Assembly (NCBI GenBank): GCA_030620935.1
Contig: JAUXIP010000191.1
Span: 1-5,061 of the forward strand
Length of the DNA stretch: 5,061 bases
Source: Deltaproteobacteria bacterium
Lineage (GTDB): Bacteria; Desulfobacterota_B; Binatia; UBA9968
Reading direction: 5' to 3'
The notes under the pieces are model-generated. The model was not told where the DNA came from, did not search any database, and was given only the letters and a program-made list of their open reading frames with translations. The position numbers and the translations under genes are program-made. Each line of letters opens with the position of its first letter. The stretch's first letter is position 1. This document shows positions 1-5,061 of the stretch, piece after piece.

Positions 1-216
1 ACGAGGCGTTTCTACAGCGTTTTAGAAAAGCGTCTGGCCGCAGTGCCATTTCTGGCCGACGACTAATCGATCGCTGACATTGCCACCTACCCATGGGTGG
101 CTCGCTACGAAAGGCATGAGGTCAGACTGGAGGAGTTTGCACACGTCAAGCGTTGGTTCGACGAGATCTCATCCCGCCCCGCGGTTCAGCGAGGCATGCA
201 GGTACCGAAGGCATAA
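1..216 (+). pseudogene. C-terminal remnant of a glutathione S-transferase, interrupted by an in-frame TAA
   Basis: Reading from base 1 gives the helical C-terminal domain of a bacterial GST (YfcG/YghU-like thiol transferases that use glutathione in the cytoplasm). Recognisable pieces are a VLEKRLAAVPFLADD stretch, SIADIATYPWVARYE, and VKRWFDEISSRPAVQRG near the end, with a natural TAA at 214-216. Family members read D-Y-S-I-A-D at the domain's N-capping box. Here the Tyr codon is TAA (64-66), one base from TAC. The protein similarity continues in the same frame on both sides, so this is a point nonsense change and not a frameshift. The 5' part lies outside the window. It is either a recently inactivated gene or a sequencing error. 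It converges on the molybdoenzyme gene with a 59-nt gap. I am confident of the family but cannot tell mutation from error. Confidence 0.8.
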
Positions 217-275
217 CGCCGGTCTTCACAGTTCATTCACTCTATGGTCGCGTGCAACCGTAGTCTGGTTTTTGT

Positions 276-2522
276 TCAGGGCGACAACTTCTCAACCCGC
301 ACCTCCGCGTTGTAGTCCGGCTCGCCGGATACGGGATCGGTGCGTTGTTGGATCAGCACATTGGCTTCAGGCCAGTATGCCTGGAGCGTGCCGGGTTTCA
401 CCGGGGCGAGTTGGATAGTGCCGTTCATTTCACCGGCCTTGGAGCGCAGCACCACTCGACTTCCATCGTCTAGCCCGAGACGCTCGGCATCCTGCGGAGC
501 CATGAATATGACATCTCTTTCCCTACTCCCCATGAGACGGTCTTTGGTCCCGAAGGTCATGCTGTTGAATTGTTTTCCGCGCCGGGTACTGAGGAGGAAA
601 CATCCTTTTGAAACCTTTGGATCCGGAGGCACAAGCACGCTGAAAAGGGCTCGGCCATCCGGCATATTGGAAAAATGTCCGCCCTTGAAAAGATACGGAC
701 CGCCCCACTGCAAAAAGTCCCCTTCCTTTGTCAGCTTCTCTACTCCTTGGTAGAGAGGCATGACCCGACTCATCTCTTCACGGACGCTCCGCGTGTCGTT
801 GAAGGGAAACAAGAGTTCGCCATTGGGCATCGCTTTGCGTCCGATAAGAGACGGGATTTCCCACTCCGGCAGAGACTCTCCGACACGGTGTCCGGGGACT
901 TCCGGGGTAAAGCGGATTCTCCTTTCCGTGCTGGTAACCGTCCCGCCCCCTCTCTGCTCGTAGCGGGTCTGGCCCGGCAGGATGATCACCGCCTCCTCGG
1001 CATCGACGAGCATCGAGCTGTTGAGGACAATGTCCTGATGGATCCGGACCTTCACGTTTGCCAGCGCTTGGGCTACGAAGCTCCGGTCCGGCATGATCTC
1101 CAGAAGGTTTCCACCGATCGAGTAAAGGAACTCTAAGTCACCCCGATGGGCGGCCTCGATCATCTGGGGCACCCTCAGTCCGGGGGTAGAAGGGACCGGA
1201 TGGCGCCAGAGGTTGGAGAAGCGGCGGCCGTTTTCTTCATTGACCGGAAAACCGCCGGGAAACTTGTCCGGCTCCAAGCCACACTCTCCGCCTCCCTGAA
1301 CCCCGCTGTGGCCTCGGATCGGCATGATGCCGCACTTCTCTCGCCCCAACATTCCGCGGGCCAGGGCGAGGTTGACGATTGCCTTGACGTTGTCCACGCC
1401 GAATTCATGCTGCGTTAGCCCCATGCTGTAGACGAAAACCGCACTGCGGGCCAGGGCATAGAACTGGGCAAAGCGCTCCATTTCAAAGCGGGGAAGACCT
1501 GAGCGCTCCTCCAGCAGCTCCCAAGACTGTTCTCCCAAGGCGGTCTTTAGCTCATCGAAGCCTCGCGTGTGTTTGACGATGAATTCACGGTCCAATCGGT
1601 TCATAGCCATCAGTGCCTTGAGAACGCCGTTGATGAAGGCGATATCGCCGCCCACGCGCACCTGATAAAAGTCGTCCATGAGCTTGGTGCCGAAAAGCGC
1701 GCTGCTGAGAACCGACGGCACCCAATAGCGCTCCAAGCCATACTCTCGCATCGGATTGACGACAAGGATGCGGGTGCCTTTTTTCTTGGCATAGTGCATG
1801 TACTTCGTGGTTACAGGCTGGTTGTTGGCGAGGTCGGAGCCGAAAATCACGAGGAGGTCGGTTCCGATAAAGTCGGAGAGGGAACAGGTCGGCGCTGCTA
1901 CCCCCAAGGTAGCTTTGAGTCCATAGACGCTCGCCGCGTGACAAAGACGGGAGCAGAGATCGACGTTGTTGGTGCCCAGGGTGCGGGCAAGCTTTTGAAA
2001 AACGTAGTAGGTTTCGTTTGTAAGACCCCGTGATGTAGCAAAAAAGCCCATGTGCTGGGGTGATATCCTGTGGACGGTTTGAACCACCATGTGCACGGCT
2101 TCTTCCCAGGAGATACGGGAGAAGCCTTTCTCTCCTCTGCGCCGGACCATGGGAAAGGGAAGCCTCCCGAGAGAGCGGAGCTTCTCTTGGCCGAGTTGGC
2201 GGAGCCGGTCGACATCGCTCAGCAGTGAGGGTCTCATCTCCCTCATGGTATTCAGCCGGAGAAGCGTGAGGCGAGTCATGCAAAGATGAATCCCGTCCAT
2301 CACGTTGTCGCGCAGGCCATAGGGGCCTAGAGAACAGCCGTCGCAGACCCCGTGACGCAAGATATTCCAGGCGTACGGAAGCTCGGTCTTGTTTTCCCAG
2401 ACGACCTTGGCCATCTCACGAAAGTGATGCGGCTTGACCTGGCCGTAGAGGCCGAAGGGAACCAGGCGGGAGAGCCAGGTATCGTTGGATTTCAGCTTAG
2501 GATGGTTTACTGGTCTCTTCAT
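276..2522 (-). CDS. Molybdopterin-dependent oxidoreductase, FdhF/YdeP family
   Basis: A 748-residue molybdopterin oxidoreductase (DMSO reductase superfamily), close to the usual length of about 750-780 for the FdhF/YdeP type. No twin-arginine signal or membrane segment is seen, so it is probably cytoplasmic. The N-terminal Fe-S region has C60, C63 and C81, with Pro67 where formate dehydrogenases carry another Cys. The segment NNVDLCSRLCHAASVYGLK (185-203) aligns with the active-site strand of FdhF. C194 sits where FdhF has selenocysteine and is the likely Mo ligand, followed by H195. IRGHSGVQGGGECG (402-415, with R403) matches the second active-site segment. Residues about 640-745 form the C-terminal molybdopterin dinucleotide-binding domain, including GKQFNSMTFGTKD. 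The substrate is unknown: formate is possible, and E. coli YdeP is linked to acid resistance without a settled reaction. The ATG lies inside the end of the upstream gene with only a weak GAG-type ribosome site, suggesting translational coupling. The family call is firm; the reaction is not. Confidence 0.9.
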   Translation of the reverse strand: MKRPVNHPKLKSNDTWLSRLVPFGLYGQVKPHHFREMAKVVWENKTELPYAWNILRHGVCDGCSLGPYGLRDNVMDGIHLCMTRLTLLRLNTMREMRPSLLSDVDRLRQLGQEKLRSLGRLPFPMVRRRGEKGFSRISWEEAVHMVVQTVHRISPQHMGFFATSRGLTNETYYVFQKLARTLGTNNVDLCSRLCHAASVYGLKATLGVAAPTCSLSDFIGTDLLVIFGSDLANNQPVTTKYMHYAKKKGTRILVVNPMREYGLERYWVPSVLSSALFGTKLMDDFYQVRVGGDIAFINGVLKALMAMNRLDREFIVKHTRGFDELKTALGEQSWELLEERSGLPRFEMERFAQFYALARSAVFVYSMGLTQHEFGVDNVKAIVNLALARGMLGREKCGIMPIRGHSGVQGGGECGLEPDKFPGGFPVNEENGRRFSNLWRHPVPSTPGLRVPQMIEAAHRGDLEFLYSIGGNLLEIMPDRSFVAQALANVKVRIHQDIVLNSSMLVDAEEAVIILPGQTRYEQRGGGTVTSTERRIRFTPEVPGHRVGESLPEWEIPSLIGRKAMPNGELLFPFNDTRSVREEMSRVMPLYQGVEKLTKEGDFLQWGGPYLFKGGHFSNMPDGRALFSVLVPPDPKVSKGCFLLSTRRGKQFNSMTFGTKDRLMGSRERDVIFMAPQDAERLGLDDGSRVVLRSKAGEMNGTIQLAPVKPGTLQAYWPEANVLIQQRTDPVSGEPDYNAEVRVEKLSP

Positions 2523-2964
2523 GAAACTCGCTCAGTAACCCGGAAAACTCCTCGGGCTCATTTTTAGAAGTCGATAGTTTACAGAGGGCATAGCGCTGAT
2601 AGATGTTCCATCGGCTCCATTCCTGAAGCGTTATGGGCCGTCCCGTTTCCTGACTCATGCCTTGTACCGACGCCGGGATGCAGCTTGGATCTTCCCAGGG
2701 AGGGTCCGTCACGGGAGGGACCAGGGCGACCTTTTCTCTGAAATATCGGTACGATAGAAAATCGAGGTACGAAGAAAAATTTTTCTTCTCCTCTTCCGTC
2801 TCCACCGGAAGATGGCACAGAACCCACCGTTCCTCCAGGCTAAAAGCCAGCCAGCCCTTAAGGGAAACCTTGACGCCCGTCAGGTCGAGCTTCATCCGCA
2901 CATGCAGGGGAACGCGGCTCAGATTAGGATAGATCTCGGATTCATAGCTATAGCGGTAAAACAT
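2497..2964 (-). CDS. Nitrate reductase associated protein family (Nitr_red_assoc-like)
   Basis: A 155-residue soluble protein with no signal peptide or membrane segment. From memory of the family (best known from cyanobacteria near nitrate assimilation genes), the match lies in an N-terminal VPLHVRMKLDLTGVKVSL block (18-35) and a C-terminal IPASVQ...TGRPITLQEW...QRYALCKL block (96-130), joined by a charged linker and a PPWEDPS segment (88-94). The molecular role of the family is not established; a helper of a molybdenum enzyme is the common inference. The two blocks align with each other without gaps at an offset of 78 residues, indicating an internal duplication. It is the first gene of a minus-strand operon and overlaps the oxidoreductase by 26 nt. 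The start is ATG at 2964-2962 with GGAG about 10 nt upstream. The family call is good, but the function should not be read as nitrate reduction, since no nitrate reductase is present here. Confidence 0.8.
   Translation of the reverse strand: MFYRYSYESEIYPNLSRVPLHVRMKLDLTGVKVSLKGWLAFSLEERWVLCHLPVETEEEKKNFSSYLDFLSYRYFREKVALVPPVTDPPWEDPSCIPASVQGMSQETGRPITLQEWSRWNIYQRYALCKLSTSKNEPEEFSGLLSEFHEETSKPS
2771..2788. repeat. 18-bp perfect palindrome inside the Nitr_red_assoc-like gene
   Basis: GAAGAAAAATTTTTCTTC is a perfect inverted repeat with no spacer, centred on an A5T5 tract. It lies in the charged linker (codons for KKNFSS on the minus strand) between the two repeated blocks of the protein. It may be a coincidence of Lys/Phe/Ser codons in an A-rich linker, or a protein-binding or bent site. 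Without a loop it is not a typical terminator. Confidence 0.5.
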
Positions 2965-2965
2965 T

Positions 2966-2978
2966 GGAGTATTACTCC
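2966..2978. repeat. 13-nt perfect palindrome over the RBS of the Nitr_red_assoc-like gene
   Basis: GGAGTATTACTCC is a perfect inverted repeat (6-nt arms around one T) that starts two bases upstream of the minus-strand start codon. On the minus strand its first arm holds the GGAG Shine-Dalgarno sequence. With a one-base loop the full RNA hairpin cannot close, so a dimeric protein operator, or partial sequestration of the ribosome site, are the two readings. Neither is proven. Confidence 0.4.
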
Positions 2979-2994
2979 GTCGTTGAAAAAGGAT

Positions 2995-3024
2995 TTGCTT
3001 TTAGACTCTATGAAAAGTTATTTT
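2995..3024 (+). promoter_or_regulatory. Weak candidate promoter for the cupin-benE-nitroreductase operon
   Basis: TTGCTT (2995-3000) and TATTTT (3019-3024) are spaced by 18 nt and match sigma70 boxes at 3/6 and 4/6. An alternative is TTGAAA (2983-2988) with CTCTAT (3006-3011) at 17 nt. Neither is convincing. The first candidate would overlap the opposing minus-strand -10 box, so the two promoters would interfere if both are real. Confidence 0.2.
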
Positions 3025-3049
3025 CTCCCTTCTGGGGGTAGAAGGTCAA
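3020..3049 (-). promoter_or_regulatory. Candidate sigma70-type promoter for the Nitr_red_assoc/molybdoenzyme operon
   Basis: On the minus strand a TTGACC box (complement of 3044-3049) is followed after 18 nt by GAAAAT (complement of 3020-3025). These match the sigma70 consensus at 5/6 and 4/6 positions. Transcription would begin near 3012-3014, leaving a leader of about 50 nt before the ATG at 2964. This is a by-eye match only; the host's promoter rules are unknown. Confidence 0.4.
3028..3045. repeat. Inverted repeat CCTTCT-N6-AGAAGG in the divergent region
   Basis: Two perfect 6-nt arms (3028-3033 and 3040-3045) flank GGGGGT. On the minus strand this dyad fills the spacer between the candidate -35 and -10 boxes and touches the -35 box, a common place for an operator. 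On the plus strand it could form a small hairpin in the cupin leader. No T-tract follows, so it is not an intrinsic terminator. Confidence 0.4.
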
Positions 3050-3070
3050 CCGTCGGAAGTTCGTAGCAAT

Positions 3071-3075
3071 GGAGG
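3071..3075 (+). promoter_or_regulatory. Strong Shine-Dalgarno of the cupin gene
   Basis: GGAGG lies 9 nt before the ATG at 3085. This near-ideal ribosome site fixes the start of the cupin gene and marks it as the translated head of the plus-strand operon. Confidence 0.75.
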
Positions 3076-3084
3076 AATGATATC

Positions 3085-3495
3085 ATGGCCAAGGCGAAGT
3101 GCGCGAAATACTTTATGCCGCTTAATAAAGTTAGAGAGAAAGAGTTCCTTGCTCGCCGGATGGGCTGCAAGGGAGTCGGCTTCAGTTTGGTTCGTTATAA
3201 ACCCGGTCAAGGAGCGGGATATGTCCATCGCCACAGGGTTCAGGAAGAGATCATCATGACGCTCAAAGGGACGGGGAGCATCATTCTCGACGGCCGGCGT
3301 CATTCCATGCCGCAGGGGACTATCGTGCGCGTCCCTCCGCAGGTCTATCGGGCCCTCGGCAACGATTCGAAGCGAGACGTGGTGTTTCTGCTCACGGGCG
3401 GCATCCCGCCTAAGAATTTTCCCCACGGCAATAGAACCCTTTTCGGCGACGGTATCCCGAACCGAAAGAAGGTTCCTCGGTGGAAAAAACGCTAG
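3085..3495 (+). CDS. Small single-domain cupin protein
   Basis: A 136-residue protein with one cupin beta-barrel (about residues 30-108) and a short basic tail ending in RWKKR. Cupin motif 1 is clear: G45-Y-V-H48-R-H50-R-V-Q-E54-E55, then I-I-M-T-L-K-G-T-G, giving the His-X-His...Glu metal ligands. Motif 2 is present as MPQGTIVRVPPQVYRALGN (75-93), but the third His ligand, expected near Y88-R89, is absent. The cupin may therefore bind metal with three ligands, or act as a ligand-binding or accessory protein and not a full metalloenzyme. Substrate and reaction are unknown. The basic C-terminus is not a recognised DNA-binding domain. It is the first gene of a tight operon: its TAG (3493-3495) overlaps the ribosome site of the carrier gene 7 nt downstream. 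Cupins of this kind occur beside aromatic degradation genes, but that is context only. Confidence 0.85.
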   Translation: MAKAKCAKYFMPLNKVREKEFLARRMGCKGVGFSLVRYKPGQGAGYVHRHRVQEEIIMTLKGTGSIILDGRRHSMPQGTIVRVPPQVYRALGNDSKRDVVFLLTGGIPPKNFPHGNRTLFGDGIPNRKKVPRWKKR

Positions 3496-3502
3496 GACTG
3501 CC

Positions 3503-4720
3503 ATGAGTCTGCCTGCTTTTTCTCGCGACTTTAATGCCGCGGCCCTGTGGTCCGGAATGACCGCCTTCGTCTGGTATGCGTTTGGCGCAGTCCCGCTGCA
3601 CATTGCCGTGTCTGACCAATTAGGCCTCTCGACTGCACAGACGTCGAGCTGGATCTTCATTGTCTGGTTTAGTGGTGCCGTTTCAACCATCGCACTATCC
3701 CTCTATTTTCGACAACCTAGACCTATCACCTGGACGATCCCCGGTTTGATTTATCTAGGCACCCTTGCGGATCGCTTCAGTTTTGCAGAGCTCGTTGGTG
3801 CAAATCTCGTCGCAGGTTTCTTGCTACTAGTACTGGGAATTCTCGGTGTTGGCGGAAAAATCATGAGATGGCTCCCCCTTCCTATCATCATGGGGATGTT
3901 CGGAGGAAGCATTCTTGCTTATGTGATTCGCATGGTCGTGGTTACAGTCGAAGATGTCGCTGTCGCCGGAGTCACAGTTGGAGGCTACCTGCTCGGAAGA
4001 CTGATCGGGAGCCGAAGTGTACCTCCTGTTGGTCTGGCGGTTATCAGCGGCGGGATCGCAGTCGCCCTCATCGGTACAACCGCAGTTGAGCCTGTCGAAT
4101 GGACTCTCCCCGTTCTCGCCATGCCGGAAATGAGCTTTTCGCTTTCCTCGATCATCGCCGTTAGCCTGCCAATGGTCGTATTGGCCATGGGTCTGGGCAA
4201 TGTTCAGGGCATCGGGTTCCTTTTGGCCCAGGGCTACACCATTTCGGTTAATTCAGTTTCTACCGTCGTAGGTATTAACTCGATTGTCAATGCGTTTCTG
4301 GGTGGCCATCCTGCGACTGTAGCGAGGACAGGTGTAGCGATACTAGCATCTCCGGACTCTGGCGATATTTCGGGTCGATACTGGGCAGCAGTGATCTCAG
4401 CCGCATTGACGATTGTTATGGCATTTGCAGCCACGCCTGTGGCCTCTTTGTTGAATGTACTACCGAAGACCTATATCTTCGCACTTGCCGGGCTCGCGAT
4501 ACTATCCTCGCTCCAGGATGCTTTGGAGAAGTCGTTCGGTGGCAAGATGCGTTTCGGTGCGCTGGTAGGGTTTGTGGTCGCGGCGACTCCATTCGCTGTC
4601 CTTGGAATTACTTCTGCCTTTTGGGCGATTATTGCAGGTCTTGGTGCGTCCCTGCTGGCAGAACGACAAGAGCTTTTAGCCCACTGGCGGGAAAAGGGAC
4701 CGAATAATCCATCAAGGTAG
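3503..4720 (+). CDS. benE: BenE-family inner-membrane carrier (benzoate/H+ symporter type)
   Basis: A 405-residue, very hydrophobic protein of the BenE family, near the normal length of about 390-400. About 11-12 membrane segments can be traced, for example around 15-36, 50-68, 98-116, 125-147, 176-194, 215-238, 295-318, 322-338 and 350-385, ending in a polar cytoplasmic tail. Family-typical stretches are WTIPGLIYLGT (77-87), PLPIIMGMFGGSI (125-137), the polar GLGNVQGIGFLLAQGY segment (230-245) and VNAFLGGHPATVARTGVAIL (262-281). Characterised members import benzoate with protons across the cytoplasmic membrane. The substrate here could be benzoate, a substituted aromatic acid or another weak acid. 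No ring-hydroxylating dioxygenase or catechol gene is in the window, so the benzoate label rests on family alone. The start is ATG with AGGA 5 nt upstream, overlapping the cupin stop. The nitroreductase follows after 12 nt, so co-translation is likely. Confidence 0.85.
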   Translation: MSLPAFSRDFNAAALWSGMTAFVWYAFGAVPLHIAVSDQLGLSTAQTSSWIFIVWFSGAVSTIALSLYFRQPRPITWTIPGLIYLGTLADRFSFAELVGANLVAGFLLLVLGILGVGGKIMRWLPLPIIMGMFGGSILAYVIRMVVVTVEDVAVAGVTVGGYLLGRLIGSRSVPPVGLAVISGGIAVALIGTTAVEPVEWTLPVLAMPEMSFSLSSIIAVSLPMVVLAMGLGNVQGIGFLLAQGYTISVNSVSTVVGINSIVNAFLGGHPATVARTGVAILASPDSGDISGRYWAAVISAALTIVMAFAATPVASLLNVLPKTYIFALAGLAILSSLQDALEKSFGGKMRFGALVGFVVAATPFAVLGITSAFWAIIAGLGASLLAERQELLAHWREKGPNNPSR

Positions 4721-4724
4721 GAGG
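4719..4724 (+). promoter_or_regulatory. Consensus Shine-Dalgarno that selects the GTG start of the nitroreductase
   Basis: AGGAGG overlaps the last two bases of the BenE stop codon (TAG, 4718-4720) and lies 8 nt before GTG at 4733. No in-frame ATG occurs until residue 59, beyond conserved flavin-binding residues, so this site decides the start. The stop/SD overlap suggests translational coupling with the carrier gene. Confidence 0.8.
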
Positions 4725-4732
4725 AATAGAGA

Positions 4733-5061
4733 GTGAAGAGCAACGAGTTGTTAGAGGTCTTACACAAGAGACGCAGCGTTCGTGTGTACAAGACTGGGAA
4801 GGTTACTGATTCACAGTTAGAGACGATTTTAGAGGCGGCGCGTTGGGCGCCCTCAGGCGCGAATACGCAGCCGTGGGAACTTGTAGTGACGCGAGACCGA
4901 AATAAGATGAAGAGAGTGCGAGAGATTTTCTATAGCGAGTGGAAACGTCGTAAACGTGAAGACCCAGTGACGTACAAGGGACTAACCAAATACTACGTGG
5001 GGGATGCGAGTGTCGTTGTCTTGGTTTGCGGTGATCCGAGAACGATGCAAGTATATCTGAC
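4733..5061 (+). CDS. Nitroreductase-family FMN flavoprotein (3' end outside the window)
   Basis: The first 109 residues of a nitroreductase-fold enzyme, truncated by the window edge; family members usually run to about 170-220 residues. The FMN-binding N-terminal signature is present: R13-R14-S15-V-R17-V-Y19 for phosphate and isoalloxazine contacts, then AARWAPSGANTQPWE (35-49). A basic helix with WKRRKRE (70-76) follows, then a strand VVVLVCGDP (94-102). Such enzymes are usually homodimers that pass electrons from NAD(P)H through FMN to nitroaromatics, quinones, enones or other acceptors; some have narrow roles. The missing half would hold the remaining cofactor and substrate contacts, so specificity cannot be read. 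It is the third gene of the cupin-carrier operon, 12 nt after the carrier, hinting that it acts on what the carrier brings in (inference). Confidence 0.88.
   Translation, partial: MKSNELLEVLHKRRSVRVYKTGKVTDSQLETILEAARWAPSGANTQPWELVVTRDRNKMKRVREIFYSEWKRRKREDPVTYKGLTKYYVGDASVVVLVCGDPRTMQVYL

Noticed and set aside
64..66. Recoding of TAA as an amino acid in the GST frame
   Set aside because: TAA is used as the normal end of this frame and of the Nitr_red_assoc-like gene, and no natural TAA insertion system is suggested by the context.
256..273. Possible terminator AACC-N7-GGTT followed by T's in the convergent gap 217-275
   Set aside because: A four-pair stem is too weak for an intrinsic terminator. 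No stronger hairpin is visible in the gap, so termination here is unassigned.
80..418. Plus-strand open frame spanning the GST tail, the gap and the molybdoenzyme 3' end
   Set aside because: It crosses two unrelated genes out of frame. The GST homology is in another frame and this product is not protein-like.
1941..1943. Selenocysteine at the molybdoenzyme active site
   Set aside because: The position equivalent to the FdhF selenocysteine is a normal Cys codon (C194); no in-frame TGA is present before the natural stop.
1569..2033. Plus-strand open frames antisense to the molybdoenzyme (also 340-753 and 675-1136)
   Set aside because: They mirror the codon bias of the opposite strand, show no recognised domain and have no promoter or ribosome site.
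1585..2283. Long open frame (232 codons) on the minus strand inside the molybdoenzyme gene
   Set aside because: It lies in another frame of the well-recognised oxidoreductase, has Arg/Pro/Ser-rich low-sense composition, and has no family resemblance or ribosome site.
2965..3012. Molybdenum-cofactor riboswitch in the leader of the molybdoenzyme operon
   Set aside because: The leader is only about 50 nt and lacks the multi-stem layout of the Moco RNA motif; only the short palindrome is seen.
3046..3690. Minus-strand open frame of 214 codons across the cupin and the start of the carrier
   Set aside because: It is antisense to two genes with clear family motifs and strong ribosome sites; its translation resembles no known protein and it would run into the divergent control region.

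Overview
The window is about 5.06 kb of bacterial, moderately GC-rich, densely packed DNA. It holds five genes plus the broken tail of a sixth. TAA, TAG and TGA are all used as ordinary stops. No RNA gene, insertion sequence, CRISPR array or phage gene is visible. The gene families are widespread, so the organism cannot be named. A nitrate-reductase-associated protein beside an FdhF/YdeP-type molybdoenzyme, a benzoate-type carrier and a GST tail fit an environmental, metabolically versatile bacterium (inference).

Layout: (1) 1-216, plus strand: the C-terminal end of a glutathione S-transferase reading frame, interrupted by an in-frame TAA where the family normally has Tyr. (2) 276-2964, minus strand: a two-gene operon. 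A small Nitr_red_assoc-type protein comes first and overlaps by 26 nt a 748-residue molybdopterin oxidoreductase of the FdhF/YdeP type. (3) 2965-3084: a 120-nt divergent control region with a fair sigma70-like promoter for the minus-strand operon, a dyad inside its -35/-10 spacer, and a 13-nt palindrome over the ribosome-binding site of the first gene. (4) 3085 to the right edge, plus strand: a tight three-gene operon of a small cupin, a BenE-family carrier and a nitroreductase-family flavoprotein cut by the window edge. Intergenic gaps are 7 and 12 nt, and each upstream stop codon overlaps the next Shine-Dalgarno sequence.

Working together (inference): the plus-strand operon looks like import of an aromatic acid or similar weak acid, followed by flavin-dependent reduction, with the cupin as a sensor or accessory enzyme. 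The divergent operon adds a cytoplasmic molybdenum redox enzyme and its small partner. The shared 120-nt control region makes co-regulation plausible but does not prove it. The points most worth following are the Nitr_red_assoc/FdhF-YdeP pairing, the gapless internal duplication in the small protein, the three-cysteine Fe-S motif of the oxidoreductase and the dyads in the divergent region.
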